Shown here: positions 7,523-15,653 of the stretch, in pieces
Numbering within the stretch: position 1 is the first letter of the stretch
How the letters are laid out: each line of letters starts with the position of its first letter
IMG/VR virus record: IMGVR_UViG_3300037796_000062
Coordinates: 1-47,348 of that record
Direction: 5' to 3' (one strand)
Length of the DNA: 47,348 nt
Origin: a virus
Program-made: the position numbers and the translations under genes
The notes under the pieces: model-generated
Told to the model about the DNA's origin: nothing
What the model saw: only the letters and a program-made list of their open reading frames with translations
Databases searched by the model: none

Positions 7523-8250
7523 TCCGCTACCACTCCGCTGCTATGGACATAGTACGTACTCTCTGACAGGCGACCCCACTGCCCACCGTATACCTCATCA
7601 GTCCAGTCGCACCACTCTGCAATATGCAGGCGGCTTCCGGGCATGAGGATCTGCGCAACGTTCGCATATGGCAGCTCTGGCACTTCAGGCGCGTACCGCA
7701 CATAGGCCGTGATACCATCAGGCACGACGTACCAATGTGGTGCACGTCGCTCCGGCGGCGGCCCATAGACGGCAGAGACGAATGCATCCCAGTCGAGGCC
7801 CTGCGGGTCGCTCTTACGGCCCGGCGAGATGTCGCTATGGCGTACGAGTTGGGATTGTGGGATGTTGTAGTCGCTCACGAGTTGACGCACGAGCCACACG
7901 GCGGCATCGAGTTGACGCGCATCGTGCGGCGTGGTGTTGTTGGGATGCGACAACTCAATACCGATGCTGTGATCGTTAAGGTTGCTCATCTGCACGCCGT
8001 CTACAATCCAGGAGGAGGCGCCAGCGTGCCAGGCGCGGTTCGTATCGTGCACGAATTGGGTGATCTCTCCAGACGGAGAGATGTAATAGTGCGTAGAGAC
8101 GGGCGCGGCAGGATTGCCGCCCTGCCGCAGCCACTCATAATCGCTCGGATAGCTTCCGGCGGTCGCGTGCATGACGACCATACGGCGGGAGTTGCCGCCG
8201 CTGTAGTAGTGCGGCTGCGTCATTTCCACGCGATGAATGAGATACGTCAT
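7519..8250 (-). CDS. Endolysin: N-acetylmuramoyl-L-alanine amidase with SH3-like tail
   Basis: The 243-residue product has an Amidase_2 (PGRP-like) domain in its first 165 residues. Zinc ligands are probably H28 (VVMHATAG), H138 (VRHSDISPG) and D148 (KSDP), with the SIGIEL segment at about 95-100. After a PPPERR linker the last 70 residues form an SH3b-like wall-binding module. The enzyme cuts the bond between muramic acid and the stem peptide. The ATG overlaps the upstream stop and no signal peptide is seen, so it probably needs a holin. Confidence 0.88.
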   Translation of the reverse strand: MTYLIHRVEMTQPHYYSGGNSRRMVVMHATAGSYPSDYEWLRQGGNPAAPVSTHYYISPSGEITQFVHDTNRAWHAGASSWIVDGVQMSNLNDHSIGIELSHPNNTTPHDARQLDAAVWLVRQLVSDYNIPQSQLVRHSDISPGRKSDPQGLDWDAFVSAVYGPPPERRAPHWYVVPDGITAYVRYAPEVPELPYANVAQILMPGSRLHIAEWCDWTDEVYGGQWGRLSESTYYVHSSGVVAE

Positions 8251-8597
8251 TCCACTTCCCCCATCTGTGCCGCTGCTTTTTCGATGCGGCGCCACCATTG
8301 CGCCCACTCCAGAACACCGTCAATCCATGTGCGATAGGCGACAAGTCCCGCGTAAAAGTAATATCCATGCCCGTCGCCGCGTGTTGAAGGAACGTGACCG
8401 ACATTGCGCGTCAGGCCCGCATTGCCACGCTTGCCATAGTCATTCAGATCTTGCCAATAGGCGAGCGCCCATGCCGGATCAATGCCGTAGCTCACGAGGA
8501 TCCTATATACCTCGCTGGCCTCGGGCGCGAGCGGCGATTGTGCCATCTCCAGAATGGCTGTGAAACGTTCTGAAGTAATGCGCGACGGGTCATGCAT
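8247..8597 (-). CDS. Glucosaminidase-like murein protein, possibly inactive
   Basis: This 116-residue product resembles the core of the beta-N-acetylglucosaminidase/lysozyme-like fold: APEASEVYRILVSYGIDPAWALAYW, GNAGLTRNVGHV, then YAGLVAYRTWIDGVLEWAQWW. Active members usually have a catalytic Glu near the first helix end. Here that area reads YWQDLNDYG, so the residue may be replaced. The gene lies between the holin-like gene and the amidase, overlapping both by one to four bases, which supports a role in lysis or wall binding. Confidence 0.55.
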   Translation of the reverse strand: MHDPSRITSERFTAILEMAQSPLAPEASEVYRILVSYGIDPAWALAYWQDLNDYGKRGNAGLTRNVGHVPSTRGDGHGYYFYAGLVAYRTWIDGVLEWAQWWRRIEKAAAQMGEVE

Positions 8598-9058
8598 CAG
8601 GCGTCCGGCTCCTCTTTTGTATAATCGCTTGCACGCGTGCGGGTTGACGGTGATCTGTTCAAAATTTGCATCGCCGGGCAGTTCTGGGTACCACACTCTG
8701 CCGTGTCGCTGCGAACAGCCGCCAGAATAGCCATAGACTGCTCAAGGCGATTGATCTGCGCAGCCATGTGCTGCTGCCATGCCGCCTGCTCTTCGAACGT
8801 CTCCTTCTGCTGCTGCACCATTGTTACGAGCGACGCATCAAGACGTTGGAGGATGCCCGTGGTACCGAGCAAGCTGGTTTGCGTCGACTGCGCTAATGCA
8901 ATTTGCGCGTCAAACCATTTCAGCACTCGCGGCCCAATGGCACGAGCCGCCCACACCACGCCTACTAGCACAAGAACAGTGATGGTAAACGCAAAACCAT
9001 GATCTGCAATTTGTTCAACGAGAGACATGTACGAGCCAGACGCTATCTGATACACCAT
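8597..9058 (-). CDS. Holin-like membrane protein with coiled coil
   Basis: Starting at MVYQIASGSYMSLVEQ, the 153-residue product has one strong membrane segment, FAFTITVLVLVGVVWAA. A long helical, Gln/Glu-rich region follows (VTMVQQQKETFEEQAAWQQH) that looks like a coiled coil, then a polar tail. It lies immediately upstream of the two murein genes. One-helix, coiled-coil proteins in this place are often holins or holin partners. An ATG ten codons later is an alternative start. Confidence 0.55.
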   Translation of the reverse strand: MVYQIASGSYMSLVEQIADHGFAFTITVLVLVGVVWAARAIGPRVLKWFDAQIALAQSTQTSLLGTTGILQRLDASLVTMVQQQKETFEEQAAWQQHMAAQINRLEQSMAILAAVRSDTAECGTQNCPAMQILNRSPSTRTRASDYTKEEPDA

Positions 9059-9062
9059 CGTG

Positions 9063-9071
9063 ATTATAACA
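9063..9071 (-). promoter_or_regulatory. Extended -10 promoter before the lysis genes
   Basis: The minus strand reads TGTTATAAT, a perfect TGn-TATAAT, ending just before the holin-like start. No good -35 box is visible. The site overlaps the end of the 73-residue gene. If active, the transcript would start near the ATG at 9058, which would favour the later ATG at 9028 as the translation start. Confidence 0.4.
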
Positions 9072-9285
9072 TATATTCTTCCTTTTTGGTATCCCTCCCC
9101 AGCACGCGCCGCACATCCTCTTTCAATCCAGGGCGGGCACCGCGCCAGTCGTGCGCGTCGTTGAGGCTGGCACACTCAGCAAGGAGCAGCCACAATTGCC
9201 TGGTGTAGTGTGGGTTGTGGCGGCGGATGTAAGCCGTGTCGGTTTCGATAGCACGGCGCAGTGTTTCGATGGTTGCGGTGTCCAT
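9064..9285 (-). CDS. Hypothetical helical protein (73 aa)
   Basis: The product starts MDTATIETLRRAIETDTAY and is helical and charged, with no clear motif. The ATG follows GGAGAGGAG, which also forms the end of the methyltransferase gene three bases upstream, so translation is probably coupled. Function not recognised. Confidence 0.6.
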   Translation of the reverse strand: MDTATIETLRRAIETDTAYIRRHNPHYTRQLWLLLAECASLNDAHDWRGARPGLKEDVRRVLGRDTKKEEYML

Positions 9286-9288
9286 AGG

Positions 9289-10593
9289 TTACTCCTCTCC
9301 AAACATATCCAACTGTCGCGGCCTATTCTGCTCCTCGGTAATGCGCTGCTGCGCAATAGCGAAATAGGTTGCGTCCATTTCAATACCAACGAACTGGCGC
9401 CCCGCTCGTAGCGCCGCGACGCCGGTTGTGCCAGAGCCCATGAAGCAATCCAGGACGATCTGATCAGGCGCCGTGATCAGTTTGACAAGCCATTCCATCA
9501 GTGCCAGGCTCTTCTGCGTCGGGTGCGTACTCCCGGCCCGCTCGGACGGTGGCGGCTTGGCCTGGTAGCGGAAGCAGGGAAAGAAACGGGCGGCGGTGCC
9601 TGTGTCGCCTGCATACTGTGTCTCAGTTGTTTTTACACCTGTCGATATGAAACTTGTTGTGGTTTTACGGTATGGCATACCTATGTTATGTCCGCCGTTT
9701 TTTGTCACCCCGCTCTGCTCACCCAACTCCCGCACCGGGCAACCCTCCACGCACGCGGCCTCGGTGCAGTCGGGCGCGTGGCTGAACACGACGTGCGGCG
9801 GGTAGCGGCCTGCTGAATTATGGCGAACACTATCAGGGTGATGGTTGGCTACAGGGGTTTTTGTAGTGTCATGTACACCAGAAAAAGGTATGTGATACCC
9901 AGTGGCAGTTTTCCTAAATCCAGGATCGCCCCTCGAAATTGGCACCCGACACGCATCGATGTTCAGGCCGCCTGTGCCGTGCTGTAGGACGTTGCGCGCC
10001 ACATTGCGCTCGCTGATCGGCTTGCGTACCAATATCCACTCTTCAGCGGCGGGCTTGAGTGCGGTTTTGTAGCCGTCCCATTGCTGCGCCTCTGGCGTGG
10101 CGGGAGTGGTAATATCACGCTCGTAGGCTTTTGTCTTCTCGCCAGCGTACATGCCCGACCCGTACTCGCGCCCATGCCCGTTGCGAATGTCGTGGGCGAT
10201 GCGCTCGGTGCCAACCACCTCCCGCTCTGCGCCCAATTCCTGATCAATCGCCTTGTTGATGTCGAGTGCTTTCGGGAAGCCAGAGCCGAATAAGTGGTAC
10301 ACTTTTTCGCGTATCTCGAACCCGGCATCCTCCAGAGCACACGCCGTCCAGTGCGAGGTACGCGGCAAGGCCCATACCAGACCGTGCGCGCCCGGTTTCA
10401 GGACGCGGTACGCCTCGCTCATAATCTCAGTAAGCCAGGCAACCCATTGCGCCCGCCCACCGCGATCATCGTCCCATGCCATATTCATGAATGCGATGCC
10501 CGACGGCGGATCGCACACGAGCGCGTGTATACTGTCGCTCTCTAGTGCCCTCAGCACGTCAAGTGCATCGCCGTGGTACAGTTGTGTGATCAT
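9289..10593 (-). CDS. DNA N6-adenine/N4-cytosine methyltransferase (beta-class order)
   Basis: The catalytic motif IV, DPPSGIAFM, lies near the N-terminus. The SAM-binding motif I block, DCFMGSGTTGVAALRAGRQF followed by VGIEMD, lies near the C-terminus, which is the beta-class arrangement. The long middle region (about 130-330) is probably the target-recognition domain. DPPS differs from the more usual DPPY, so whether the target is adenine or cytosine N4 cannot be told. The ATG overlaps the stop of the C5 methyltransferase. No restriction enzyme accompanies it, which suits an anti-restriction role. Confidence 0.88.
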   Translation of the reverse strand: MITQLYHGDALDVLRALESDSIHALVCDPPSGIAFMNMAWDDDRGGRAQWVAWLTEIMSEAYRVLKPGAHGLVWALPRTSHWTACALEDAGFEIREKVYHLFGSGFPKALDINKAIDQELGAEREVVGTERIAHDIRNGHGREYGSGMYAGEKTKAYERDITTPATPEAQQWDGYKTALKPAAEEWILVRKPISERNVARNVLQHGTGGLNIDACRVPISRGDPGFRKTATGYHIPFSGVHDTTKTPVANHHPDSVRHNSAGRYPPHVVFSHAPDCTEAACVEGCPVRELGEQSGVTKNGGHNIGMPYRKTTTSFISTGVKTTETQYAGDTGTAARFFPCFRYQAKPPPSERAGSTHPTQKSLALMEWLVKLITAPDQIVLDCFMGSGTTGVAALRAGRQFVGIEMDATYFAIAQQRITEEQNRPRQLDMFGEE

Positions 10594-11639
10594 TGCGCCT
10601 CCATCACCCGCTGCATCAGGAGCGGCGGCACGGCATTGCCGATAATCCTGCACGCCAGTGATGCGCGCTCCGGCAGTTCGTACCAGTCAGGGGACGATTG
10701 AAAACGCGCCAGGGCACGCGGCGTCATTTTCACGACGCGGCCTTGCGCCAACACCGCCCGCGTCGCGTGTCGAGCACCCGTCTGGGCCTTGACCGCAAAC
10801 GCAGGCGCGCAATCAGCGACGCTCGTGCAGGTTGTGCCATTGGTGTTGGCTTGCCCGTCCAGAAGCAGGGCGCGTGATCTCCCACCGAACTGTGTTGTCA
10901 CGGTTGGCATCGGGAACCGTGACAACACATAATCAGGCGCATCCTTACCATCACGTTTCTGGTTGCCGAATACCACACTCTCACGCACATCCGCAGGCAG
11001 GCGTGCCAGTTGCCACGGCGCGAACTCGCTCTCTGGCAGTGTGTCTATGATGTCCTGTATCGCCTCATACCATCCCACCCACGGCAGCAGCCCGCCGAAC
11101 ATATCGTTGCGCCCGCCCCGGCAATGCGTGGCAGCAGGCCGCACCACGCGCCCATTACGACATGCCACCAGGATGAGACGGCGGCGCGTCTGCGGTACGC
11201 CGTAGTCGGCGGCGTTCAGATGCCACCATTGCACGTCATAGCGTAGTGTACGCAATGCCTGCACAATCAGCGCAAATGACACACTTTCGCGATATCCATA
11301 GACCTGCTCCAGACTAAACACAGGCGGCTGCTGTTCCTGGATTGCTCGCACCGTGCCACGTGCCATCTCGATATCGAGTTCGGTTTCAGCAGCGTCGTCT
11401 TTCGCAACGCTGAAATTCGGACATGGCGGGCTTGCGTGTAGCCAGACCACACGCGGCAGCGCGCTATAATCCACATCCTGCACAGGCGCTATGAGCATCC
11501 GTGTATGAGGCAGGTTACGCGTGTGCCACGCAGCCATAGCTGCGTCATACTCGACCGCCCACAGCGGCGCGTAGTCTGCCTGAAGCGCGCCGATATCAGC
11601 GCCGCCGCCGCCGCTAAAGAGCGAGGCAAATGTACCCAT
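10590..11639 (-). CDS. DNA C5-cytosine methyltransferase
   Basis: All main motifs are visible: motif I SLFSGGGGADIGA, motif IV ASPPCPNFS with the catalytic Cys at about residue 73, motif VI as SLEQV (E111), motif VIII QTRRRLILVA and motif X RIIGNAVPPLLMQRV. The enzyme methylates cytosine C5 in a short target. Its start overlaps the upstream stop (TGATG). It is paired with an amino-methyltransferase immediately downstream, so the phage probably guards its DNA against more than one host system. Confidence 0.92.
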   Translation of the reverse strand: MGTFASLFSGGGGADIGALQADYAPLWAVEYDAAMAAWHTRNLPHTRMLIAPVQDVDYSALPRVVWLHASPPCPNFSVAKDDAAETELDIEMARGTVRAIQEQQPPVFSLEQVYGYRESVSFALIVQALRTLRYDVQWWHLNAADYGVPQTRRRLILVACRNGRVVRPAATHCRGGRNDMFGGLLPWVGWYEAIQDIIDTLPESEFAPWQLARLPADVRESVVFGNQKRDGKDAPDYVLSRFPMPTVTTQFGGRSRALLLDGQANTNGTTCTSVADCAPAFAVKAQTGARHATRAVLAQGRVVKMTPRALARFQSSPDWYELPERASLACRIIGNAVPPLLMQRVMEAQ

Positions 11640-11974
11640 CACTCACTCCCCTCCACTTGCTGCCTTGCATCCCATTTTTTATGTCGAGATGGGTCTTGGA
11701 GCAGGTGCCAGCGCATAGGCATGTATGCGCTGGTAGGGTACACAGGGATAATGTAAACCTCCGGCAGATACACATAGATACACGGCACAAATTTTCCATA
11801 GAGCGGCGTCTTTTCTATGCTGCATTGCGGCTCACTCCAAACAATCGCTGTTGGCAAATAGCCATGATCGAGCACATAGCAACGCAGGAAATATTCAAGA
11901 TCTTCCGGGATCGGCTCTCCATTTGGGAACGCAAATCCTGGAAAACTCATCTCAGCAGGCCATTCAAAATTCAT
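11639..11974 (-). CDS. Hypothetical protein (111 aa)
   Basis: Starting at MNFEWPAEMSFPGFAFPNGE, the product is rich in Pro, Tyr and Trp and looks like a small beta-rich globular protein (VPCIYVYLPEVYIIPVYP). The ATG overlaps the upstream stop (ATGA) and follows GGAGGGG. No family recognised. It lies between the initiator-linked small gene and the methyltransferases. Confidence 0.6.
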   Translation of the reverse strand: MNFEWPAEMSFPGFAFPNGEPIPEDLEYFLRCYVLDHGYLPTAIVWSEPQCSIEKTPLYGKFVPCIYVYLPEVYIIPVYPTSAYMPMRWHLLQDPSRHKKWDARQQVEGSE

Positions 11975-12204
11975 CCCATCCCCTCCACTCGCTCGCGCAG
12001 CCGCTCCACGGCTTGCGGCAGACTGTACCACGGCGGCGCGTCTGTGTCGTCCAGTGTCCAGTATGACGCCGTGGGTACATCGATGCCGAGCGTAGTTGAC
12101 AGGCGCTCCAATTCGGCGTACAAGGCGCGGCGCTGTTCGGCCCGCGCTGCCAGTTCAGGCTGGTCAGGGTAGTGGCGTTGCGTGTCGAGCTTGCGGCGTG
12201 CCAT
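11971..12204 (-). CDS. Hypothetical helical protein downstream of the initiator (77 aa)
   Basis: The ATG shares a base with the PrimPol-helicase stop (TAATG), so the two are translationally coupled. The product is helical and charged (PELAARAEQRRALYAELERL), with a short Trp/Tyr-rich centre and a second helix (LPQAVERLRERVEG). It could be a small coiled-coil partner, but no function can be assigned from sequence. Confidence 0.6.
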   Translation of the reverse strand: MARRKLDTQRHYPDQPELAARAEQRRALYAELERLSTTLGIDVPTASYWTLDDTDAPPWYSLPQAVERLRERVEGMG

Positions 12205-14534
12205 TAGTAGCCCTCCAGTTTAGAGAAGCCTGCTTCAGGCGGACGCTGGCGAGATGCAACAACGGCAGCATTCGCCTCATCAGCACTTCGGAATGCACGC
12301 ATCACAATCGGCACATCATTCACATCGGCAAGCACAAAACCTTGCTCGGTTTCAATGATGTAGATATCATCACCGGAAGTCCTTGCAAGTGTTCGATATT
12401 CATCCTCGCTAAGTTCCGGGCTTTGGTTCCGCCCCCCCCTCTTATAGAGGGGGGGGGCGGAACTTAACTTTGCCGTTGGTTCCGAACCTCCCGGAACCAT
12501 ACCGGAACCATGTGGAACCATGTTGTTATTTCCCTTTGCAGACACATCTGCAAATGAAACTTTGTCGGAACTTTGATCACGCTCTGGAACCACCCAATTG
12601 AGATGGTTCCGCATGGTTCCGGGGGCATTTTCGGGCGCCGCTTCATTCTTATTCTGCTGCTCTACCTCCCGCTTTCCCGCATCAGTAAGCCGAATTGACA
12701 AAGCCCGCGAACCCTCTTTTTTATCCCGAAACACGAGGGATTGTTCCATAAGTTTCGAGACCATCGAAGAGACGCGACCTTTGTTCGCATCGGGCAGTCC
12801 GAGTTCATTTGTAAGGTCTTTATTACTGATACCATCGGCATAAAACGGCTTTGCGAGAATATCGAGGATCTCACGTTCGCGAGCGGTGAGCGGAGATTGA
12901 TAATCGTGCGCAATTTTGTGCGTAGGAATAGGAACCGCGCTGGTCACGGGTTCGCCGTGACGGTTCAGGAGTTCGGAACCATCCGAACCACGCAACCCGA
13001 CGGTGATCAGTTTGAAATAGCGCGGTTCGAAATCGGCACCCATGCGATTTTTGCGGCTCGACATGGTAACGATTTCATTCGCATCGATGCTAATCTCAAT
13101 CATCTGATCGCAATCGTTATAGAGCACACTGGCACCACGCGGCCCCCGGCTCGCGTCCTTACCGGGATGATGCACCAGGACGACGGTACAGCCCAGTTCT
13201 TCACGTATACGCATCGCATTGCGCGTTGCGTGTTGCATATCCTCGTTGCTATCCGTGTCACCATTCATACATGGCGAGAGAGTGTCAAAGACAATCACAG
13301 ACAAGTTTCGCGGCCTGAATAACTCAATAAAAACCGCAATATCGTGCTCACTCATCAAATTGATTGCTGCGCTCCAGAAGCCAAGATGACCTTCCAGGGC
13401 GGTCGGTGCAATGCGATGATGCTGGCACCAGGCGTGCAAACGTGCCTGATAAATATAAACTGCTTCTGCCGCCACATACAGCGCATTGACCCCCTGGGCT
13501 GCGAGGCTTGCCATCATGTCGAGCATCAGGAATGATTTCCCGACACCGCTAGCACCGTACACCGTCACGACGGCGCGATCTTTCAGGTAACCCTGAAGTA
13601 AATCGGTAGGCGGCTCCATAGCGAGCACCTGACTGACTGACATATAGCATCCGCTCAGGTTGCTCATGGTTCCGTTGGTTTCGTTGGTTCCGGAATGTTC
13701 CACATGGTTCCGCCCTGGTTCCCTGGTTCCATTGTGCCGGTTGGCCTGGGGCCTACCAGTATCCTCAGGCGTGCCACCATTGCGAGCGCTCGCGATGGTG
13801 CGCGTAACCTCTCGGACAGTCAGCCCGGTGCGAACTGCAACCATTTCAACCGTTTCGAATGCATCCTCTGGCAACCGGCCCGCCTCGACAAATTCATTCA
13901 CGCGCCGTGCGACGCGGAAGAGCGTCGCATTTCGTGTACCCTCGCGTGCCTGCGATAATTCGACGATCAACGCATCATAGGCGCGCCGTGCATAGGCGTC
14001 GTTTTCGGGTACGCTGCTGGTGTTGGGTGTTTGCTTTCGCTCCTGCTCCGGCTTGCGCGTCACCCATTCCGGCAGCGGTGCCAGGTCGCTGTCATTTTCC
14101 CAGGCATACACCGCGCCGGTGGGATGCACAGACGGCGCAGCGACGATGTAGCCGCCGTCGCCTCGCACGTCCAGCCCGGCTACGTCATGCAGGTCTGTGT
14201 CGTTGCGGATGTGGGTTCCGGGGTGTTTGTAGAGCCTGTGGCGTCCCCTAGCGGTGGCCTGGCAGCGAGTTGAGGTGTCGCCTTGCAGCAACACATACTC
14301 TTCAGCGTCGGGGTTGTCAGTGTCAACAACGACAAAGCCGGATACCGCTCCAGTCGCAATGCCGATGTTATAGTGTGGGTTTTTCGACCACCAGGCGCGG
14401 ATCTGTTCGGGGTCGGTTGTAGCATCCAGGCAACCGTGCTCTGTAACAGGCTTCTTGCCGCGTGCCCTCAGCGGGAAAACGTGCCAGCCCCGGCTGGCGT
14501 AGTCGAGTGCTGTATTTAAAAATGTCCTACCCAT
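12204..14534 (-). CDS. PrimPol-helicase replication initiator
   Basis: From the ATG behind GAGGAGAC the protein has 776 residues. Residues 1-160 form a bifunctional primase/polymerase domain with VVVDTDN (D71, D73), ARGRH (about 95-99) and LDVRGDGGYIVAAPSVHPTG. Residues 300-530 are a RepA/RecA-like ATPase with Walker A GASGVGKS (327-334), Walker B LSVIVFD (411-417) and VVLVHHPGKD. Residues 545-625 look like a winged helix. A separate small domain ends the protein. The two linkers (about 265-292 and 635-703) are encoded by DNA packed with GGTTCC repeats. The likely role is origin melting, unwinding and priming. Confidence 0.88.
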   Translation of the reverse strand: MGRTFLNTALDYASRGWHVFPLRARGKKPVTEHGCLDATTDPEQIRAWWSKNPHYNIGIATGAVSGFVVVDTDNPDAEEYVLLQGDTSTRCQATARGRHRLYKHPGTHIRNDTDLHDVAGLDVRGDGGYIVAAPSVHPTGAVYAWENDSDLAPLPEWVTRKPEQERKQTPNTSSVPENDAYARRAYDALIVELSQAREGTRNATLFRVARRVNEFVEAGRLPEDAFETVEMVAVRTGLTVREVTRTIASARNGGTPEDTGRPQANRHNGTREPGRNHVEHSGTNETNGTMSNLSGCYMSVSQVLAMEPPTDLLQGYLKDRAVVTVYGASGVGKSFLMLDMMASLAAQGVNALYVAAEAVYIYQARLHAWCQHHRIAPTALEGHLGFWSAAINLMSEHDIAVFIELFRPRNLSVIVFDTLSPCMNGDTDSNEDMQHATRNAMRIREELGCTVVLVHHPGKDASRGPRGASVLYNDCDQMIEISIDANEIVTMSSRKNRMGADFEPRYFKLITVGLRGSDGSELLNRHGEPVTSAVPIPTHKIAHDYQSPLTAREREILDILAKPFYADGISNKDLTNELGLPDANKGRVSSMVSKLMEQSLVFRDKKEGSRALSIRLTDAGKREVEQQNKNEAAPENAPGTMRNHLNWVVPERDQSSDKVSFADVSAKGNNNMVPHGSGMVPGGSEPTAKLSSAPPLYKRGGRNQSPELSEDEYRTLARTSGDDIYIIETEQGFVLADVNDVPIVMRAFRSADEANAAVVASRQRPPEAGFSKLEGY
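12425..12620. repeat. GGTTCC/GGAACC iteron-like cluster A (candidate origin)
   Basis: Eight exact copies of GGTTCC or its complement start at 12425, 12478, 12493, 12504, 12514, 12586, 12605 and 12615. Several are 10-11 bp apart, one helical turn. Near-copies (CGGAACT, CCGAACC) lie between them. The cluster falls in the region encoding the linker after the winged helix of the initiator. Two more copies occur at 12931 and 12975. Confidence 0.7.
12426..12463. repeat. C8/G9 inverted repeat inside the initiator gene
   Basis: Arms GTTCCG plus eight C, and nine G plus CGGAAC, enclose a short TCTTATAGA centre. This gives a 14-bp nearly perfect stem able to form a cruciform or a strong RNA hairpin. 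The outer six bases are the GGTTCC repeat in opposite orientations. It is read through in frame as SSAPPLYKRGGRN. Confidence 0.75.
13668..13730. repeat. Phased GGTTCC iteron cluster B
   Basis: Exact copies start at 13668, 13686, 13706, 13717 and 13725. One-base variants at 13677 (GGTTTC) and 13696 (TGTTCC) fill the gaps. Together they make seven units in the same orientation every 8-11 bp. The cluster encodes the linker between the primase and ATPase domains. Confidence 0.7.
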
Positions 14535-14560
14535 CGGTGTCTCCTCATCAACTCTCCACA

Positions 14561-14600
14561 ACAAAAACACCGCGCCCGGCAGTTACCCACCAGGCGCGGT
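14561..14600 (-). terminator. Rho-independent terminator after ssb
   Basis: On the minus strand the arms ACCGCGCC and GGCGCGGT enclose a 16-base loop, followed by GTTTTTGTTG. It separates the SSB stop from the initiator start, so it probably reduces transcription of the initiator and later genes relative to erf and ssb. Confidence 0.75.
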
Positions 14601-14608
14601 CGTCTCGG

Positions 14609-15013
14609 CTAAAACGGCATGTCGCCTTCACCCTCGTGTACAAGTTTCGGGCGATTGCGGCGGGCAAGCTGTGGTTCGTCCTCGGTTGTGTCGCTCCGGC
14701 CACTGAGTAACAGAAAATCACGCACCGTCAATTCTGTGCTATAGCGCGTGGTGCCCTCTTTATCCTCATACGAGCGCGTTTTGAGTGTACCTACACATTG
14801 CACGCGGGTGCCCTTTGCAGCATACTCATTGACGATCTCTGCGAGGCGTTCCCATGCCTGGCACTTAAACCACTCGGTATGCTCATAGTCGCCACTCCCT
14901 GTAGTGACGGCCACACTGAACGTCGTGACTGTCTTGCCGCCCTGTGTAAAGCGCATCTCAGGATCGCGCCCAAGGTTGCCAACGATAATAGTTTGCTGGA
15001 ATCCTTTACCCAT
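14609..15013 (-). CDS. ssb: Single-stranded DNA-binding protein
   Basis: This 134-residue OB-fold SSB begins with QQTIIVGNLGRDPEMRFTQG, then TFSVAVTTG, TEWFKCQAWERLAEIV, KGTRVQCVGTLKTRSYED and TELTVRDFLLL. The acidic tail ends in GDMPF, the usual docking tip for partner proteins. It coats single strands during replication and recombination. It lies one base after erf, consistent with co-expression, and a terminator follows it. Confidence 0.95.
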   Translation of the reverse strand: MGKGFQQTIIVGNLGRDPEMRFTQGGKTVTTFSVAVTTGSGDYEHTEWFKCQAWERLAEIVNEYAAKGTRVQCVGTLKTRSYEDKEGTTRYSTELTVRDFLLLSGRSDTTEDEPQLARRNRPKLVHEGEGDMPF

Positions 15014-15014
15014 A

Positions 15015-15653
15015 CTATGCCTCCTCTGCTTCTGCCGTTACATCACCATACACCAGTTTGCGCGTTTCCTCAATCGCCGCCTCGACTTCCTCGGCGGTCA
15101 TGGCGTTGACCTGCCCGCTCGTCATTTCAGGCAATGCTACCCCACGGCGCCGACCCTCATCGCGGGCGCGCTTCAGTTTTTGCACTAACTGCGCGCCCGC
15201 CTTCGGTGTGCCGTTGCGTTTGTCTGTGTCCTTAGATGGCTGGTGATTGGCGCCGCGTGGCGGTTGTGCGGCGTTGGCATCGTCGTCATCGTCGGCAACA
15301 ATACCGAGCAGAGCCGCGAGCGAGTAGCGGCGCAAATATGTCAGGGCCGAACCATAACCCTGCGGCTCGTTTTTACCGAGCGGGATCTGGGCGGTGCTGC
15401 TGATAAACTCCCCGCTGACATGTAGCAGGATTGTTTCCAGGCCACAGTAGCCCGGCTCGGCTGTCGTGGGCAGTTGCAGCACGCTAAGTTCGTTCTCTGC
15501 GAGCGCATCGCGACAGGCGTCCCACACGGCGCCCAAATCGGCGTAGCGGCTGCGAAAATGCGGATTAAGGCTGTCCTTCGCGGCAGGCTTCACGGCAGCC
15601 TGCGCCTTAGTCAGGGCCGGGGCTATGTTTGTGATCGTCTCACTACGTTGCAT
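15015..15653 (-). CDS. erf: ERF-family single-strand annealing recombinase
   Basis: The 212-residue product has the ERF core: ALTKAQAAVKPAAKDSLNPH, FRSRYADLGAVWDACRDAL, GYCGLETILLHVSGEFI and GYGSALTYLRRYSLAALLGI, followed by an Asp-rich stretch and a Lys/Gln linker. Family members form rings on single strands and promote annealing, useful for circularising or repairing phage DNA. A basic helical C-terminal domain follows. The ATG is preceded by GGGAGG, placed just after a perfect hairpin. Confidence 0.92.
   Translation of the reverse strand: MQRSETITNIAPALTKAQAAVKPAAKDSLNPHFRSRYADLGAVWDACRDALAENELSVLQLPTTAEPGYCGLETILLHVSGEFISSTAQIPLGKNEPQGYGSALTYLRRYSLAALLGIVADDDDDANAAQPPRGANHQPSKDTDKRNGTPKAGAQLVQKLKRARDEGRRRGVALPEMTSGQVNAMTAEEVEAAIEETRKLVYGDVTAEAEEA

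Noticed and set aside
7624-8337. 237-codon plus-strand open frame opposite the amidase
   Set aside because: It is antisense to a clear amidase with zinc ligands. The Arg/His-rich translation has no family features.
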